64,000 nt of DNA from Hydrangea macrophylla (taxonomy: Eukaryota; Streptophyta; Magnoliopsida; Cornales; Hydrangeaceae), in the NCBI GenBank assembly GCA_033977485.1, contig CM066983.1, positions 109,707,580 to 109,771,579 on the forward strand, written 5' to 3'. A program made the translations under genes and the position numbers. Positions 48,589 to 60,278 of this stretch are shown here, one piece after another. The notes beneath the pieces are model-generated. The model was not told the DNA's origin. It searched no databases and saw nothing but the letters and a program-made list of their open reading frames with translations. Position 1 is the stretch's first letter, and the number at the start of each line of letters is the position of its first letter.

Positions 48589-51549
48589 TGTAATAACCTG
48601 CATTTGCATTTAATTTTAATTTGACATTATCATATTTAATCTGTATTTCTAGTCTTATTTAGTTTCTATTTCCCATGTGTTAAACTTTAAATTCTTGTTT
48701 CAATTGCTATTAAAATTATTGTTGGGGTCAAAACTGCAATTTCTGTAAATTTAGCAATACCTGTGTTGGATTTCAAATCTGTATTCCAAAGACGGTGTAA
48801 ATATTTCCTTTTGACTCAAACAGTATTTTTATAAAACCAGAAAACCATTTCTTACGTTAAAATAAATCTTCTGTATTTTTGTGACGAACACCGCGCCACG
48901 AAAATACCAGTTTATGTTTAAAACTGTCCACGCTGTGTTGAACTTCCACAGATTTTGGAAGCGACTGATTGGACAATTGCTTTATTTCTAATTATGGAAA
49001 CTCATCATTGGATAAGGCCATGTTTGGATATTACATTTGGGCATGTGTGTTTGTTGTGCCAAAAGCTAAATTCCCAAACACTTACAATTTGGCCCCTACA
49101 CACCTATGTGGCTCTTGGATTAACTGTGTAGTTATATAATCTGTGTATGTGAATATCACATACGTATGTATAGCTGTGTATATTGTAATTAGGAAAATCA
49201 AAACCATTTTGTTGAGTATATTAGAAAGTTCTTGGCCCCCAAGTTTTGATCTCTATATATATACTCACATACTCTCTCAAACACACACATCTGCACATTC
49301 TCACAATCACACAGAGAGCTTGAGAGAGAACACAGAGAGTAATACATAATTTTATAGAGAGAGAAGCACATCACCATAGCTTTCAAGCTTGCAATTGGAT
49401 TCTTATTTGGTCTTTCTTTCTCAACAATTACTTCACCTCTTAATCACAGTGAGTATTACTAACTCACTAAGAATGTAATTACATGTTTAGTTACTGTGTA
49501 TTTGCTTAATGTTGTAAAACACCATGGTTGATTTCACGTATGAATTTCATAGCTTGAAATCAAGATTTTCAAAACTTAACCTAAATTCGTTTTCAGAGTT
49601 GAATATCAAAGATTATAGTATATAGAGTATATAGTTCAAGTTATAGAGCCTAATTTGTTCATACCACAAAGTATATTGAAAATGAAGTTTTGTCATCTTT
49701 TAAAATTTCATGAAATGTGAGAGCTATAGATTGAATCATGTTAAATTGGTTATGGATTCTTAATCCTTGTTGAAAAACAAAGAGAATCATATATTATAAG
49801 GCCTAATTACTCCCAAAATTGAAAATGGGTCAAAATGGACCCTTAAAACTGAAACAGAGCAGTTTCTGCGAGGAAGAAGAAGCCTCAGTAAAAACTCGCG
49901 CCATGATCGCGCGCGCGAAGATCGCGCGAGCGGACCGCGCGAGCGATCCGCGCGCGCGATCCTCGTTTCCCCAGGCAGACAGAAGAGTTTATATATATGA
50001 AATGAAATTTAGGCAGGTCGCGCGAGCGAAGGTCGCGCGAGGGACCTTTCGTGCGAGCGATCCGCGCGCGCGACCTTGGCTTTTTCAGGCAGACAGAAAA
50101 GTTTATATATAAAAAGGAAAAGAGGAAGATCGCGCGAGCGGCCCGCGCGAGCGACCTTTCGCGCGAGCGGCCCGCGCGAGCAGCCCACGCGCGCGATCTG
50201 CCAGTTTGTGGTTTTTGTTTGTTTTGGGTTAAGGGACTGTTTGGTTCAATTTTTAAGTACTGTTAAGGTTCTGTTTGGAAATTTTATTAATACAAAATGC
50301 TATTAGTTATGTTTGAAATGATTAAGTTAATGAATTACAAGTTATCAATCCCCGTACGTGCGTTATTCCTTTAATTCAGCGATTTACTTTATGTTTAAGT
50401 CCATGTCATTCATATGGAGTCAGCGGTACATGCATGTGGGTGTCAGTTAGTGTGGAAAAGAGTAATGGTAGTGTGGAAAGAGTATGAGATTGAGATTGAG
50501 ATTGTGTTTGTGGTTGAGATTGAGATTGAGATTGCGGTTGTGGTTGTGGTTGAGATTGCGGTTGTGGTTGTGGTTGAGATTACGGTGAGGGTATCTTTGA
50601 AATACAACGGTGGCAAATTTGGACACTCCCTGACGCCCATGGAAGCGTTAAAGTGTGTGACGTCGAACTTGGACACTCACTGGTACCCATGGTAGTGCTA
50701 AAGTGTGGCCTACGGACACTCCCTGATACCCGAGTCTGGATACTGCGTGAGGTTGCTCCGGTATTTGCATGTCGGTTTAGGTATTCAAAGTGTGAGGCAA
50801 TGGACACTCCCTGGTACCCCGGACCAAAGTGTGAGGCAAACTGGACACTCCCTGGCGGGGGAGAAGGATTCAAAACCTTGTCTCATACCAGGAGTAAGAT
50901 AGTGGGTTGTTGTGTCTGTCGAGAGAAAAGAGTCGGCAAGATGAGTGTGGTGCATTGTCTCATACACGAACATCTGTTTTTATGAATTAACGACTTTTAA
51001 TATATTCCTTGTTAGTTTATAAATTAAATTCTCTCTATGGTCAAATTATTGATTTTATAAATTGAAAATGGGAAAAGGTAAATGAGTATGTTTTACATTT
51101 AAAGTTATGTTTTAAATACTCACCAGCTTCTTGAAGCTGACGACGTTGATGCGTCCTGGACATTCGTGTTCAGGCTTTTCAGGTTATGATCAGGAAGGGC
51201 CTTATGACTACGCTAACTGAGAATGACTGCCTTTGGAATGAGAAAACTGTTTATTGATTATATGCTTTAAGTTATATGTTTTAAGTTTTAAACCGTTTGT
51301 TTTGTAAGGATGACTGTAATAGACACTAAGTTATTGTTTTATTTTAAGGCGGTCTGTGCCTTTAGATGACCCCGTGCTGTAATATGTAATAAGTTAGAAA
51401 AATTTTATAAGCCTTGATTGCTCTGCTCTAATTATTGTTTATTGTTGTTCGACGTTTGGGACGGAATCGATCCTTCAAGCTGTCGCGACCTACGGGTCCA
51501 TAAAGGAAATTAAACGCTTTCCTTATTTATGCTACGTCGGGGCGTGACA
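48589..51549 (+). repeat. G3 3' LTR (2961 bp)
   Basis: Partner of the 5' LTR but 50 bp longer, largely through extra units in the GCGCGAGCG array (49896-50199). A local replacement near 50857-50885 (GGCGGGGGAGAAGGATTC where the 5' LTR has GGCGCCCCGTTGCTAAAG) also separates the copies. Confidence 0.95.
49896..50199 (+). repeat. CpG-rich GCGCGAGCG array, 3' LTR
   Basis: Homologous to 41428-41678 with several additional GCGCGAGCG units at the start and in the last cluster, showing unit gain or loss since insertion. Confidence 0.88.
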
Positions 51550-52119
51550 TATTTTTTTTGTGGCCAACAATCACCTAAAACTGTTTGAATTAGTTTTTCA
51601 CAATTTTTTAAAAATCTAATTTCTTTTCGAAATCAAAGAACATCTTTTTTAAAAGCTCAAATTCTTAACATTTTTTTATGAACTCCGTTATTTCACAAAG
51701 TGATTATTTTAAAAGCTATAACCCATATAAACTTTTAGAGGGTAATCCTGAGTCCACACCGTGTTCAACTCAAACGTAGAATAGTCTTGGACAAATTTTT
51801 ATTAATTTTGAGACTAGCTTGAACTAAAAACCACAATTCTAGTCATCAAGCATCAATCCAAGGTTGTGTAGGAAAGATTTGATCAGCAAAGCTTGATATA
51901 GAGGTCAAACTCCGATGAGCTTGGTAGAATAAGCTAAAGTCTTTTTTTAGTTTGAGAAAACCTAAAATCAAGTCCGTTCAATCCGATTTGTACCCCTACT
52001 ATTTATTCTAAAACCATTGTTTAAGCGGGCTTCTCCCAAGATAATCCCAGAACTCGACTAGGGGAATCTGGCATTTGCTAGTTGGTTTTGGTGAATTTTT
52101 TTAGTAATGTATAATAAAA

Positions 52120-52503
52120 GAGTAATGCTATGTTTCTCAAATTTCTCATCTCAAATGATTTTTAAATACATGTGGTAGTAAGACCACATTCAATAATGAT
52201 GGGACCACTTCAACATCCTCGATTCAAAATCCAGTGGGTAGGGGTGTGCATCGGCCGGGTTTTTTCTTTTCATGTTTAAAAACCGACCCGAAAGGCTAGG
52301 TTTAGTCGGTTTTTTTTTTTTTTGACACTTTCGGTCGGTCGGTTCGGTGTCTATCTGCAACTATACTTTTAAAAATCGACCAAATAGGCTCGGTTTGATC
52401 GGTTCGGTCCGTTTTTTTTTTTAACAACCCTAACAATGGAACAGCTGCCACATATATTTGGGAATTATTTGAGATTCAAAATTAGGGGAGTTTAACATTA
52501 CCC
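52120..52503. mobile_element. GAGTAAT-family MITE with inner insertion
   Basis: Left end GAGTAATGCTATGTTTCTC, right end GGGGAGTTTAACATTACCC. Flanking 9-mers ATAATAAAA and AAAATAAAG match at 7 of 9. It is interrupted by a TAGGGGTGTG...CCCTA insert. A sister copy is at 56474-56890. Confidence 0.7.
52239..52432. mobile_element. hAT-like insert in the MITE
   Basis: Starts TAGGGGTGTGCATCGGCCGG and ends TTAACAACCCTA, rich in GGTCGGTCGGTTCGGT words. Flanking 8-mers (CCAGTGGG, ACAATGGA) match at only 5 of 8, so the hAT assignment is tentative. Confidence 0.45.
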
Positions 52504-52534
52504 AAAATAAAGCAGCAATTTCCTAATTTAAATG

Positions 52535-52830
52535 CTCCTTTCGTTCCAAAATAAGTGTCCAACTTTCCTTTTTTTGGATGTTCCAAAATAAGTGTCCACT
52601 TTAAAAAGTCTAATTCATATTTACACAAACTTCCTAAAATATCCTTACAATAGAGACAAAATAGAATTCATATGTGGTCCAAAAATGAATAGGAAAGTCA
52701 AACACCCATCACATCAAGGGTATAAAAGGAAAGTAACATTTAATTGACAAAAAGAAAAAAAAGAACATAATACATATTGTTTAAAGTTTGTGCAAAAATG
52801 TAGTGGACACTTATTTTAGAACGAATGGAG
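52535..52830. mobile_element. Stowaway-like MITE in D1, first copy
   Basis: CTCCTTTCGTTCCAAAATAA at the left, TTATTTTAGAACGAATGGAG at the right, followed by TA. A diverged relative of 33789-34080. Sister copy at 56922-57213. Confidence 0.82.
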
Positions 52831-53332
52831 TATAAAATTTGATTTAAAAATAGCTTAATAATTGTACATTTTTATACAGCTTCCAATTAAAATTATATCT
52901 CCACTGTAAAAAAAAATTAATAAAATTACTAAAGGATTTGGAATTCAATGTTTTTCGTATCTTGGATACAAGGTTTTGTCAGCAAAGTAAAATCATTACT
53001 ATAAAATATTTGGGTATAATGTTTTGTTAGGTCACTATAGAAACCACCACAAAATATTGTACTCAGAATACCAAAATATTGTACCCAGATAGTTTTATAA
53101 TGGTTTTTTTTAGGTACTAGAATATTGTACCCAAGATAACAAAATATTGCACCATTCTCAAATTTGTATTGCTAAATGTTATTCTCAACAAATGTGACAT
53201 TAATATCTACTAAATTTTCATTGCAGGATACTGAATGGTTCATCATTGTTGAAGGTGGTCCGATGTGTTGGGACTACTTTTCATATACAAGGAAGCATAG
53301 TAGTATTAATCTATTTATATCATTTTTTTTTT

Positions 53333-53966
53333 TGGCTGAAAGAGAATTCATTAAAAAACAAAGAAACACAACAACACCAACAAAAGAGGAACATCTAACC
53401 CTCTTGATTCCATTCCTCATAAACAAAAGGGGGAATGTCTTCAAGAGGGATGCTCCCAACACGATTACACTTTGCTGCCCATTGGGCTACATTATGAGCA
53501 ACACAGTTTGCGGCTCGAGGAATTTTTGGACATTCCATAAATTAAAACTACAATCAAGAATATTTCTGCCTTCAATGATGATAGAGTCAATGGACCAATT
53601 CGGAGTTTGGGACCAATCTTTGAGAGGCATACAAACAAGAAGGGAACCACCTTCCAAAATCAGCTTCTTATAGCCCAAACGAGTTGCTTCCAAAATGGCA
53701 CGACAAGCCGCTCTAGCTTCTGCAATCCTTTTTTCAACCAAAGTGTGGACAACAGTGCCCAAGTCATTTCTAAGAACAATAGCTAAGGAAGAGAAGTTGG
53801 ACCTGACTGCCACATCAAAATTAGCTTTGATCCAATCACATGGAGGTGGAATCCATTTCTCAATAGCAGTAATAGGGTCCAGGGTCCTTGGGAATCTTGA
53901 TCTGTGCTTGCCAATGCTCTACAACCATGGCATAAATGCGTGATTCCCAAAGAGGGATCTCTACAG
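53333..53966 (-). pseudogene. LINE 3' end with RNase H-like domain, copy 1
   Basis: A minus-strand L1-type relic with its poly(A) tail at 53343-53333. The frame near 53870-53490 reads the plant LINE RNase H-like domain: WIPPPCDWIKANFD, then VRSNFSSLAIVLRNDLG, EARAACRAILEA, and LEGGSLLV where copy 2 has LEGDSLLV, so one expected acidic residue is lost here. The 5' side is cut off at 53966 by the junction with segment D2. Confidence 0.8.
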
Positions 53967-55363
53967 TGATTGAGAGAGACATGCAACAACTTCTAGTTTA
54001 AAGTATGTGAAAGGCTCGAATTGGAGAAATTGTTCTATGCTCCTGGATCATTTGTCACGTGACTGTTCAGGTCACTAGTGAACTTTCATGTGACTAAATG
54101 TAAATTTTGAAATAGACAAATTTATTACATAACAGCCCCATATTAGTCCAGATCTTCACGTAATAATGATCCCGAACCATTAAATAAGCTCTCGTGCATC
54201 ATCAAATTAATTAGGGATATATAGTCAAAGTGTAACGACCTTGGTGCTGTGGGCGGGCTGCTATAGGTGCCTTTGTGGCTGCAGTAGGTGCTGGCAGGCT
54301 ACACACTATGGGAAGTTCGTCCCACATCGCCTGGGTGTGGAAAAGTAATGTGCTATATATGTGTGGTTCTAAGTCTCCCTAGTAAGAGGCCTTTTGGGTA
54401 GTGACCCAAGAACAAATCCGTGCGGGCTTGGGCCCAAAGCGGACAATATCTTACTGAGCGAGACTTGGGTCGTGACAGAATGGTATCAGAGCTAGACCCA
54501 GCCGGAAGTGTGCCAACGTGGACGTTGGGCCCTAAGGGGGTGGAATGTAACGACCCTGGTGCTGTGGGCGGGCTGCTGTAGGTGCCTTTGTGGCTGCAGT
54601 AGGTGCTGGCAGGCTACACACTATGGGAAGTTCGTCCCACATCGCCTGGGTGTGGAAAAGTAATGTGCTGTATATGTGTGGTTCTAAGTCTCCCTAGTAA
54701 GAGGCCTTTTGGGTAGTGACCCAAGAACAAATCCATGCGGGCTTGGGCCCAAAGCGGACAATATCTTACTGAGCGAGACTTGGGTCGTGACACAAAGTTA
54801 TTCAACCTGATATAGAAGTTCCTCTTTTGCCCAATAGATGATCACATTCATTGGAGGAGAATAAGACAACCGACCAGTTTATGTACTAACCATCAATGAT
54901 TTGAAACCTGAACAATGGTACTACCCAACATCCACATTTATTCTATGTATCACACTATCACATTACACGTGGCAGTCTATCAACCATAAATCTTGATTTT
55001 TTATGTATTTTTGTGCAAAATTTTGAATAAGTAATTGCCTCTAGAGATAAGGAGTTTGATTTATATATATACGTTTAATGAAATTGAAAAATATAATGAA
55101 ATTGAAAATTAAATATTGAAAATTAAGTGTTGAATTTTAAATATTTAAAATTTTGATTGATTGAATTTTGCAATGCTAAAAATTTTAAGTGATTGTTTTT
55201 GTAATACTGAAAACAGTTTATCAAATACTAAAAATAGATAAGTACTAAAAATAGATTGCATTCGGTGATTATTTTCAGTAAAAATTTTGCACTTACAAGT
55301 TTTTAGTAATTTTTTGGGTACTTTTTTAATTAAGTGGTACGTTATCAAATGCACTTAAAAAAA
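53967..55363. repeat. Duplicated segment D2, second copy
   Basis: Copy of 30180-30997, interrupted by a TRIM (54231-54792). Apart from that insertion and small indels the two copies align from end to end. Confidence 0.92.
54231..54792 (+). mobile_element. TRIM retrotransposon (562 bp)
   Basis: Two 247-bp LTRs (54231-54477 and 54546-54792), each TGTAACGACC...GGGTCGTGACA, enclose only 68 bp. That interior holds the primer site TGGTATCAGAGC (54481-54492) and a purine tract (AAGGGGGTGGAA). CAAAG duplications flank it (54226-54230, 54793-54797). There is no coding capacity, so it must use enzymes from another element. The two LTRs differ at only a few positions, and the sister segment at 30.4 kb shows the empty site. 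Confidence 0.95.
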
Positions 55364-55615
55364 TGGGTGAGTTAGATTTCAGTCCTTTATTGTAGCCGTT
55401 TTTAGAAATTGATCCATTCGATAAGTCAACGTAGAAATTAGTCACTCGCCTATTTTGAAGACCAAATACCCCTACTCTCATAAATTAGGGTATTGAAATT
55501 CAAACCCAAATTTATATAGATATATATAGAAAGAGAGAGGATTAAAGAGAAAATTTAATAAATATCCCAACTCCCATAAATCAAGGTTTTTAAATTTAAC
55601 CCTGATTTGTTATAC

Positions 55616-55646
<31 letters not shown>

Positions 55647-56101
55647 ATTAACAAAGAAATTTTATCTATTATAGTGATAAATTTCTCACATTTTTTTTAA
55701 TGTATTTGATGAGAAATTTCTCCCAAATAAAAATTACTAATTAAGCGTTGTCCGGTTCACTCTCTCCCTCTCTACACACCATATGTATGCATGGCAAGTG
55801 CTTAAATGGTGCTGTTTTGATTTCGAATTGTTAATTTCAGCATGCTTTTTTTTAGTTTTCTTCTTGAGATGCTTGTAAATTGTGCAATCTATAAATTTGG
55901 ATTTGAATCAACAGATTTGTTGTTTAGGTAATTTAGGTTTCTTCCCTTTAAAAATATCCCAAATAGACCAAAAAAATGACCAAGTAGACCCAAATGGCTT
56001 TAGGAAGTACATTTCTAGATTTGATAATTGATTCATGCTACTTTATAGGGCCTCATTTTGTAAGTTCGCCTAAGACCCCCAAAACCTCAGGGCCGGCCCT
56101 G
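55364..56101. other. AT-rich spacer between duplicated segments
   Basis: No gene recognised. It contains two partly similar blocks (AATACCCCTACTCTCATAAAT near 55466 and AATATCCCAACTCCCATAAAT near 55560) and (TA)n/(GA)n tracts. Confidence 0.5.
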
Positions 56102-56473
56102 CCCGAGTCCACACCGTGTTCAACTCAAACGTAGAATAGACTTGGACAAATTTTTATTAATTTTGAGACTAGCTTGAACTAAAAACCACAATTCTAGTCA
56201 TCAAGCATCAATCCAAGGTTGTGTAGAAAAGATTTGATCAGCAGAGCTTGATATAGAGGTCAAACTCCGGTGAGCTTGGTAGAATAAGTTAAAGTCTTTG
56301 TTGAGTTTGAGAAAACCTAAAATCAAGTCCGTTCAGTCCGATTTGTACCCTGCTATTTATTCTAAAACCATTGTTTAAGCGGGCTTCTCCCAAGATAATC
56401 CCAGAACTCGACTAGGGGAATCTGGCACGTGCCAGTTGGTTTTTGTGAATTTTTTTAGTAATGTATAATAAAA

Positions 56474-56663
56474 GAGTAATGTTATGTTTCTCAAATTTCT
56501 CATCTCAAATGCTTTTCAAATACATGTGGTAGTGAGACCACATTCAATAATGATGGGACCACTTCAACATCCTCGATTCAAAATCCAGTGGGTAGGGGTG
56601 TGCATCGGTCGGGTTTTTTCTTTTCATGTTTAAAAACCGACCCGAAAGGGTAGGTTTAGTCGG

Positions 56664-56700
<37 letters not shown>

Positions 56701-56890
56701 TTTATTTTTTGCCACTTTCGGTCGGTCAGTTCGGTGTCCATCTGCAACTATACTTTTAAAATCGACCAAATAGGCTCAGTTTGATCGGTTCGGTCCGCAG
56801 TTTTTTTTTAACAACCATAACAATGGAACAGCTGCCTCATATATTTGGGAATCATTTGAGATTCAAAATTAGGGGAGTTTAACATTACCC
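56474..56890. mobile_element. GAGTAAT-family MITE, sister copy
   Basis: Sister of 52120-52503 by segment duplication, with the same inner TAGGGGTGTGCATCGG insert and an expanded poly-T. Confidence 0.7.
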
Positions 56891-56921
56891 AAAATAAAGC
56901 AGCAATTTTCTAATTTAAATG

Positions 56922-57213
56922 CTCCTTCCGTTCCAAAATAAGTGCCCAGCTTTCCTTTTTGGATGTTCCAAAATAAGTATCCACTTTAAAAAGTCTAATT
57001 CATGTTTACACAAACTTCCTAAAATATCCTTACAATAAAGGCAAAATAGCATTCATATGTGGTTCAAAAATGAATAGGAAAGTCAAACACCCATCACATC
57101 AAGGGTAAAAGAGGAAAGTAACATTTAATTGACAAAAAGAAAAAAGAACATAATATATATTGTTTAAAGTTTGTGCAAAAATGTAGTAGACACTTATTTT
57201 AGAACGAATGGAG
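56922..57213. mobile_element. Stowaway-like MITE in D1, second copy
   Basis: CTCCTTCCGTTCCAAAATAA to TTATTTTAGAACGAATGGAG; sister of 52535-52830. Confidence 0.82.
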
Positions 57214-57712
57214 TGTAAAATTTGATTTTAAAATAGCTTAATAATTGTATATTTTTATACAGCTTCCAATTAAAATTACATCTCCACTGTCATAAAAATT
57301 GATAAAATTACTAAAGAATTTGGAATTCAATGTTTTTCGTATCTTGGGTACAAGGTTTTGTCACCAAAGTAAAATCATTACTATAAAATATCTGGGTATA
57401 ATGTTTTGTTAGGTCACTATAGAAACCACCACAAAATATTGTACCCAGAATATCAAAATATTGTAGTATTGTACCCAGATAGTTTTATAATGGTTTTGCT
57501 TAGGTACTAGAATATTGTACCCAAGATAACAAAACATTGCACCATTCTCAAATTTGTATTGCTAAATGTTATTCTCAACAAATGTGACATTAATATCTAC
57601 TAAATTTTCATTGCAGGATACTGAATGGTTCATCATTGTTGAAGGTGGTCCGATGTGTTGGGACTACTTTTCATATACAAGGAAGCATAGTAGTATTAAT
57701 CTATTTATATCG

Positions 57713-60266
57713 TTTTTTTTTTGGCTGAAAGAGAATTCATTAAAAAACAAAGAAACACAACAACACCAACAAAAGAGGAACATCTAACCCTCTTGATTCC
57801 ATTCCTCATAAACAAAAGGGGGAATGTCTTCAAGTGTTAGGGATATATACTAAAAGCCATGCTTTATGTAGTTGATTTATTATTCATTTAATGAAATCAG
57901 TTAATCCATTTTTTATGAGAATCTGTGTGGGCAATGTTTGTATTATATTATTTATTTAACATTATGCATGTGTGTCTCTCATTCTATATAGTAGGTGGTT
58001 TGGTGTGTAGAGTTCGGCTTACATACGGAAGATCATGCCATCAGATATTATAGAATGTAATATTTTGGTTTACAGTCTTAGATGAGATTGGACACACCAT
58101 CGGTAGGACTGCAACATGGTGTTGTAGTAGGTTTGTCTAGACTACGGAAAACGATATAGTTTCAACTCACTATGCTGGTACACTTTGTGTATTAAACGTG
58201 ACTGACTTGGGGTAATTATCTTTATACTGACTTATAAGATAATTAATACCTCATGGCTATTATGAGTGCTTATGCTCTAAATCCTAAGTTAATTTGTAGA
58301 CACGTACATTTGATATTTACACTTTGATCCTTAAATGGGTCAATATCTCATTGGATTGGGTGGCAATATTAATTGTGTGATGGATATTAATTAATGATGG
58401 AATTCATGTCTCAATTTTGGGATTGATGATATCCCCTTGAGAAAGCTTATAAGTTTTGATTATGTCAAACCCTGCAGGTGGATTTTGTATCCGACATATC
58501 AGATAAGTTAAGCAGAGGATCTCAAGGAATTTTAAGAAATTAATTAAATATGATTGTCAGTAATTATAGTTAATTAATGGATATCTGTAATCTTAACATG
58601 GGGAGATAATAAGCATTTAATAACATGGAGCTCGAAATATATTTTTGAGATAAGGGTAGGAGTACAATTATTATTCTTTAGTGGTATGAATTATAATTTA
58701 TGGAAATAGGAATCTGATTCAGTTCGAATTAGGGTTTCCTAATTCCATAAGGAAGCATATTCCTTATTGACTTCTTATGGTCCCTATCGTAGCCTATATA
58801 TATGCTTCTTTGGCTCTCTCATCAGTTAGCGTTTTTCCATCAAGAGTATTATAACTAGGAATAGAAAAGAGAGCGTAAAAGAGGGAGAGCAGAAAACAAA
58901 AAGGATTTCGAAATAGCCCACACTCAGTTCGATATTCTGGCAGCGGAGAAATACACAAGATCGTGAGCTGTTATCGAGCCCGTGTTCTCGATTCGTCTAC
59001 TACAGCAATCCGTTTTGCAGTTCAAAGTAACCCTAGTTCCACCCTTGTATGGTTATTATAGATTTCACAAAATTTTTTGCAGTACCTACTTATACGCACT
59101 GTCAACGGATTCTGGGAACGCAGTTTCCTAACATCAAGAGGGATGCTCCCAACACGATTACACTTCGCTGCCCATTGGGCTACATTATGAGCAACACAAT
59201 TTGCGGCTCGAGGAATTTTTTGGACATTCCATAAATTAAAAACTACAATCAAGAATATTTCTGCCTTCAATGATGATAGAGTCAATGGACCAATTCTAAG
59301 TTTGGGACCAATCTTTGAGAGGCATACAAACAAGAAGGGAATCACCTTCCAAAATCAGCTTCTTATAGCCCAAACGAGTTGCTTCCAAAATGGCACGACA
59401 AGCCGCTCTAGCTTCTGCAATCCTTTTTTCAACCAAAGTGTGGACAACAGTGCCCAAGTCATTTCTAAGAACAATAGCTACGGAAGAGAAGTTGGACCTG
59501 ACTGCCACATCAAAATTAGCTTTGATCCAATCACATGGAGGTGGAATCCATTTCTCAATAGCAGTAATAGGGTCCAGGGTCCTTGGGAATCTTGATATGT
59601 GCTTGCCAATGCTCTACAACCATGGCATCAATGTGTGATTTCCAAAAAGGGATCTCTACAGGGATTTGTTGGTGGAGGACCTTATTTCTAAGAGCCCAAA
59701 TCTACTTCATCACTATGGCAGCAAAAATAGTAAACATCTGTCCATCCTCTTTGTGAAAGCCAAAAGAAGAAATTGGGTTAATAATTTTGTGCACCCGGCC
59801 TTTAATGCCTTCTTAAGCAAAGGCCGTGGAATCCAAGGGCCAGTTGGAAGAGCGCCAAAGGATTCTCGCAACATCACACAAAATAAATAAATGCTCAAGA
59901 GATTCCAAGTGATGGTTACACAAAACACAAGAGGCATCCGCAATCGGGAACCAGGTAGCTAAGACTGCTCTGAATGGGATAGCAAAGGAAGCAACTTTAG
60001 AAATACTTTATGTTGTTCATGAATCTTTGCATTCCAAAGGTTGTTCCAAAAGGGTTGGGGTAGTCCAAGGACACTGTTCCATCTCCTTTGTTGATCCGTG
60101 AGGTATGCCGATTTTACTGAAAATGAACCTTTTGGATTAGGGGTCCAAATGAGCTGATCCGTATTTCTACCAAAAGGCATGTCAATGTTAAGGATGGCAT
60201 TGGCTAAATGGGTGGAATCATACCAGCACATATGCACCAGATCCCATTAGTTTTTTTTTTAATCAG
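57713..60266 (-). pseudogene. LINE (L1-type) 3' part, copy 2, split by a solo LTR
   Basis: On the minus strand, from 60237: a zf-RVT-like region (DQLIWTPNPKGSFSVKSAYL, about 60165-60100), then an RNase H-like domain (VRSNFSSVAIVLRND, EARAACRAILEA, LEGDSLLV; about 59560-59340), then a 3' end with poly(A) at 57722-57713. In-frame stops and frameshifts break it. The reverse transcriptase is absent, so it is 5'-truncated. CTATTTATATCG (57701-57712) and CTATTTGTATCG (60267-60278) look like a 12-bp target duplication with one mismatch. A Copia solo LTR interrupts it at 57835-59133. Confidence 0.82.
57835..59133 (+). mobile_element. Copia-type solo LTR (1299 bp)
   Basis: Starts TGTTAGGGATATATAC and ends GCAGTTTCCTAACA, with mirrored TGTTAGG/CCTAACA ends and exact 5-bp duplications TCAAG (57830-57834, 59134-59138). 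The sister segment at about 53440 shows the uninterrupted site. Assignment to Copia rests on LTR length and ends and is tentative; the solo-LTR status is firm. Confidence 0.9.
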
Positions 60267-60278
60267 CTATTTGTATCG

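Larger units (their letters stand above)
40122..51549 (+). mobile_element. Chromovirus G3, structurally complete, coding-defective (11428 bp)
   Basis: LTRs at 40122-43032 and 48589-51549 with exact 5-bp duplications TATTT (40117-40121, 51550-51554). Inside are a tRNA-Met primer site, an extra frame, gag, pol and a chromodomain-like C-terminus (GPVKILD-type block near 48390 to KYPELFHD at 48540). It belongs to the same family as G1. The LTRs differ by 50 bp in length and by scattered substitutions, and gag-pol is broken, so it is older than G2. Confidence 0.96.
51747..53966. repeat. Duplicated segment D1, first copy
   Basis: A 2.2-kb segment from GAGTCCACACCGTGTTC to GATCTCTACAG. The second copy is at 56102-59661, where a Copia solo LTR has inserted. 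It contains a GAGTAAT-family MITE, a Stowaway MITE, several AAAATATTGTACCCAG-like repeats (52990-53155) and a truncated LINE 3' end. It ends exactly where segment D2 begins. Confidence 0.93.
56102..59661. repeat. Duplicated segment D1, second copy
   Basis: Copy of 51747-53966, enlarged by the Copia solo LTR at 57835-59133 and by a longer poly-T run (about 56667-56699). Its LINE continues beyond the duplicated part to about 60266. Confidence 0.93.

Noticed and set aside
53176..53673. 165-codon + strand frame
   Set aside because: It is antisense to the LINE RNase H frame and starts in non-LINE DNA; the minus-strand reading explains the sequence.
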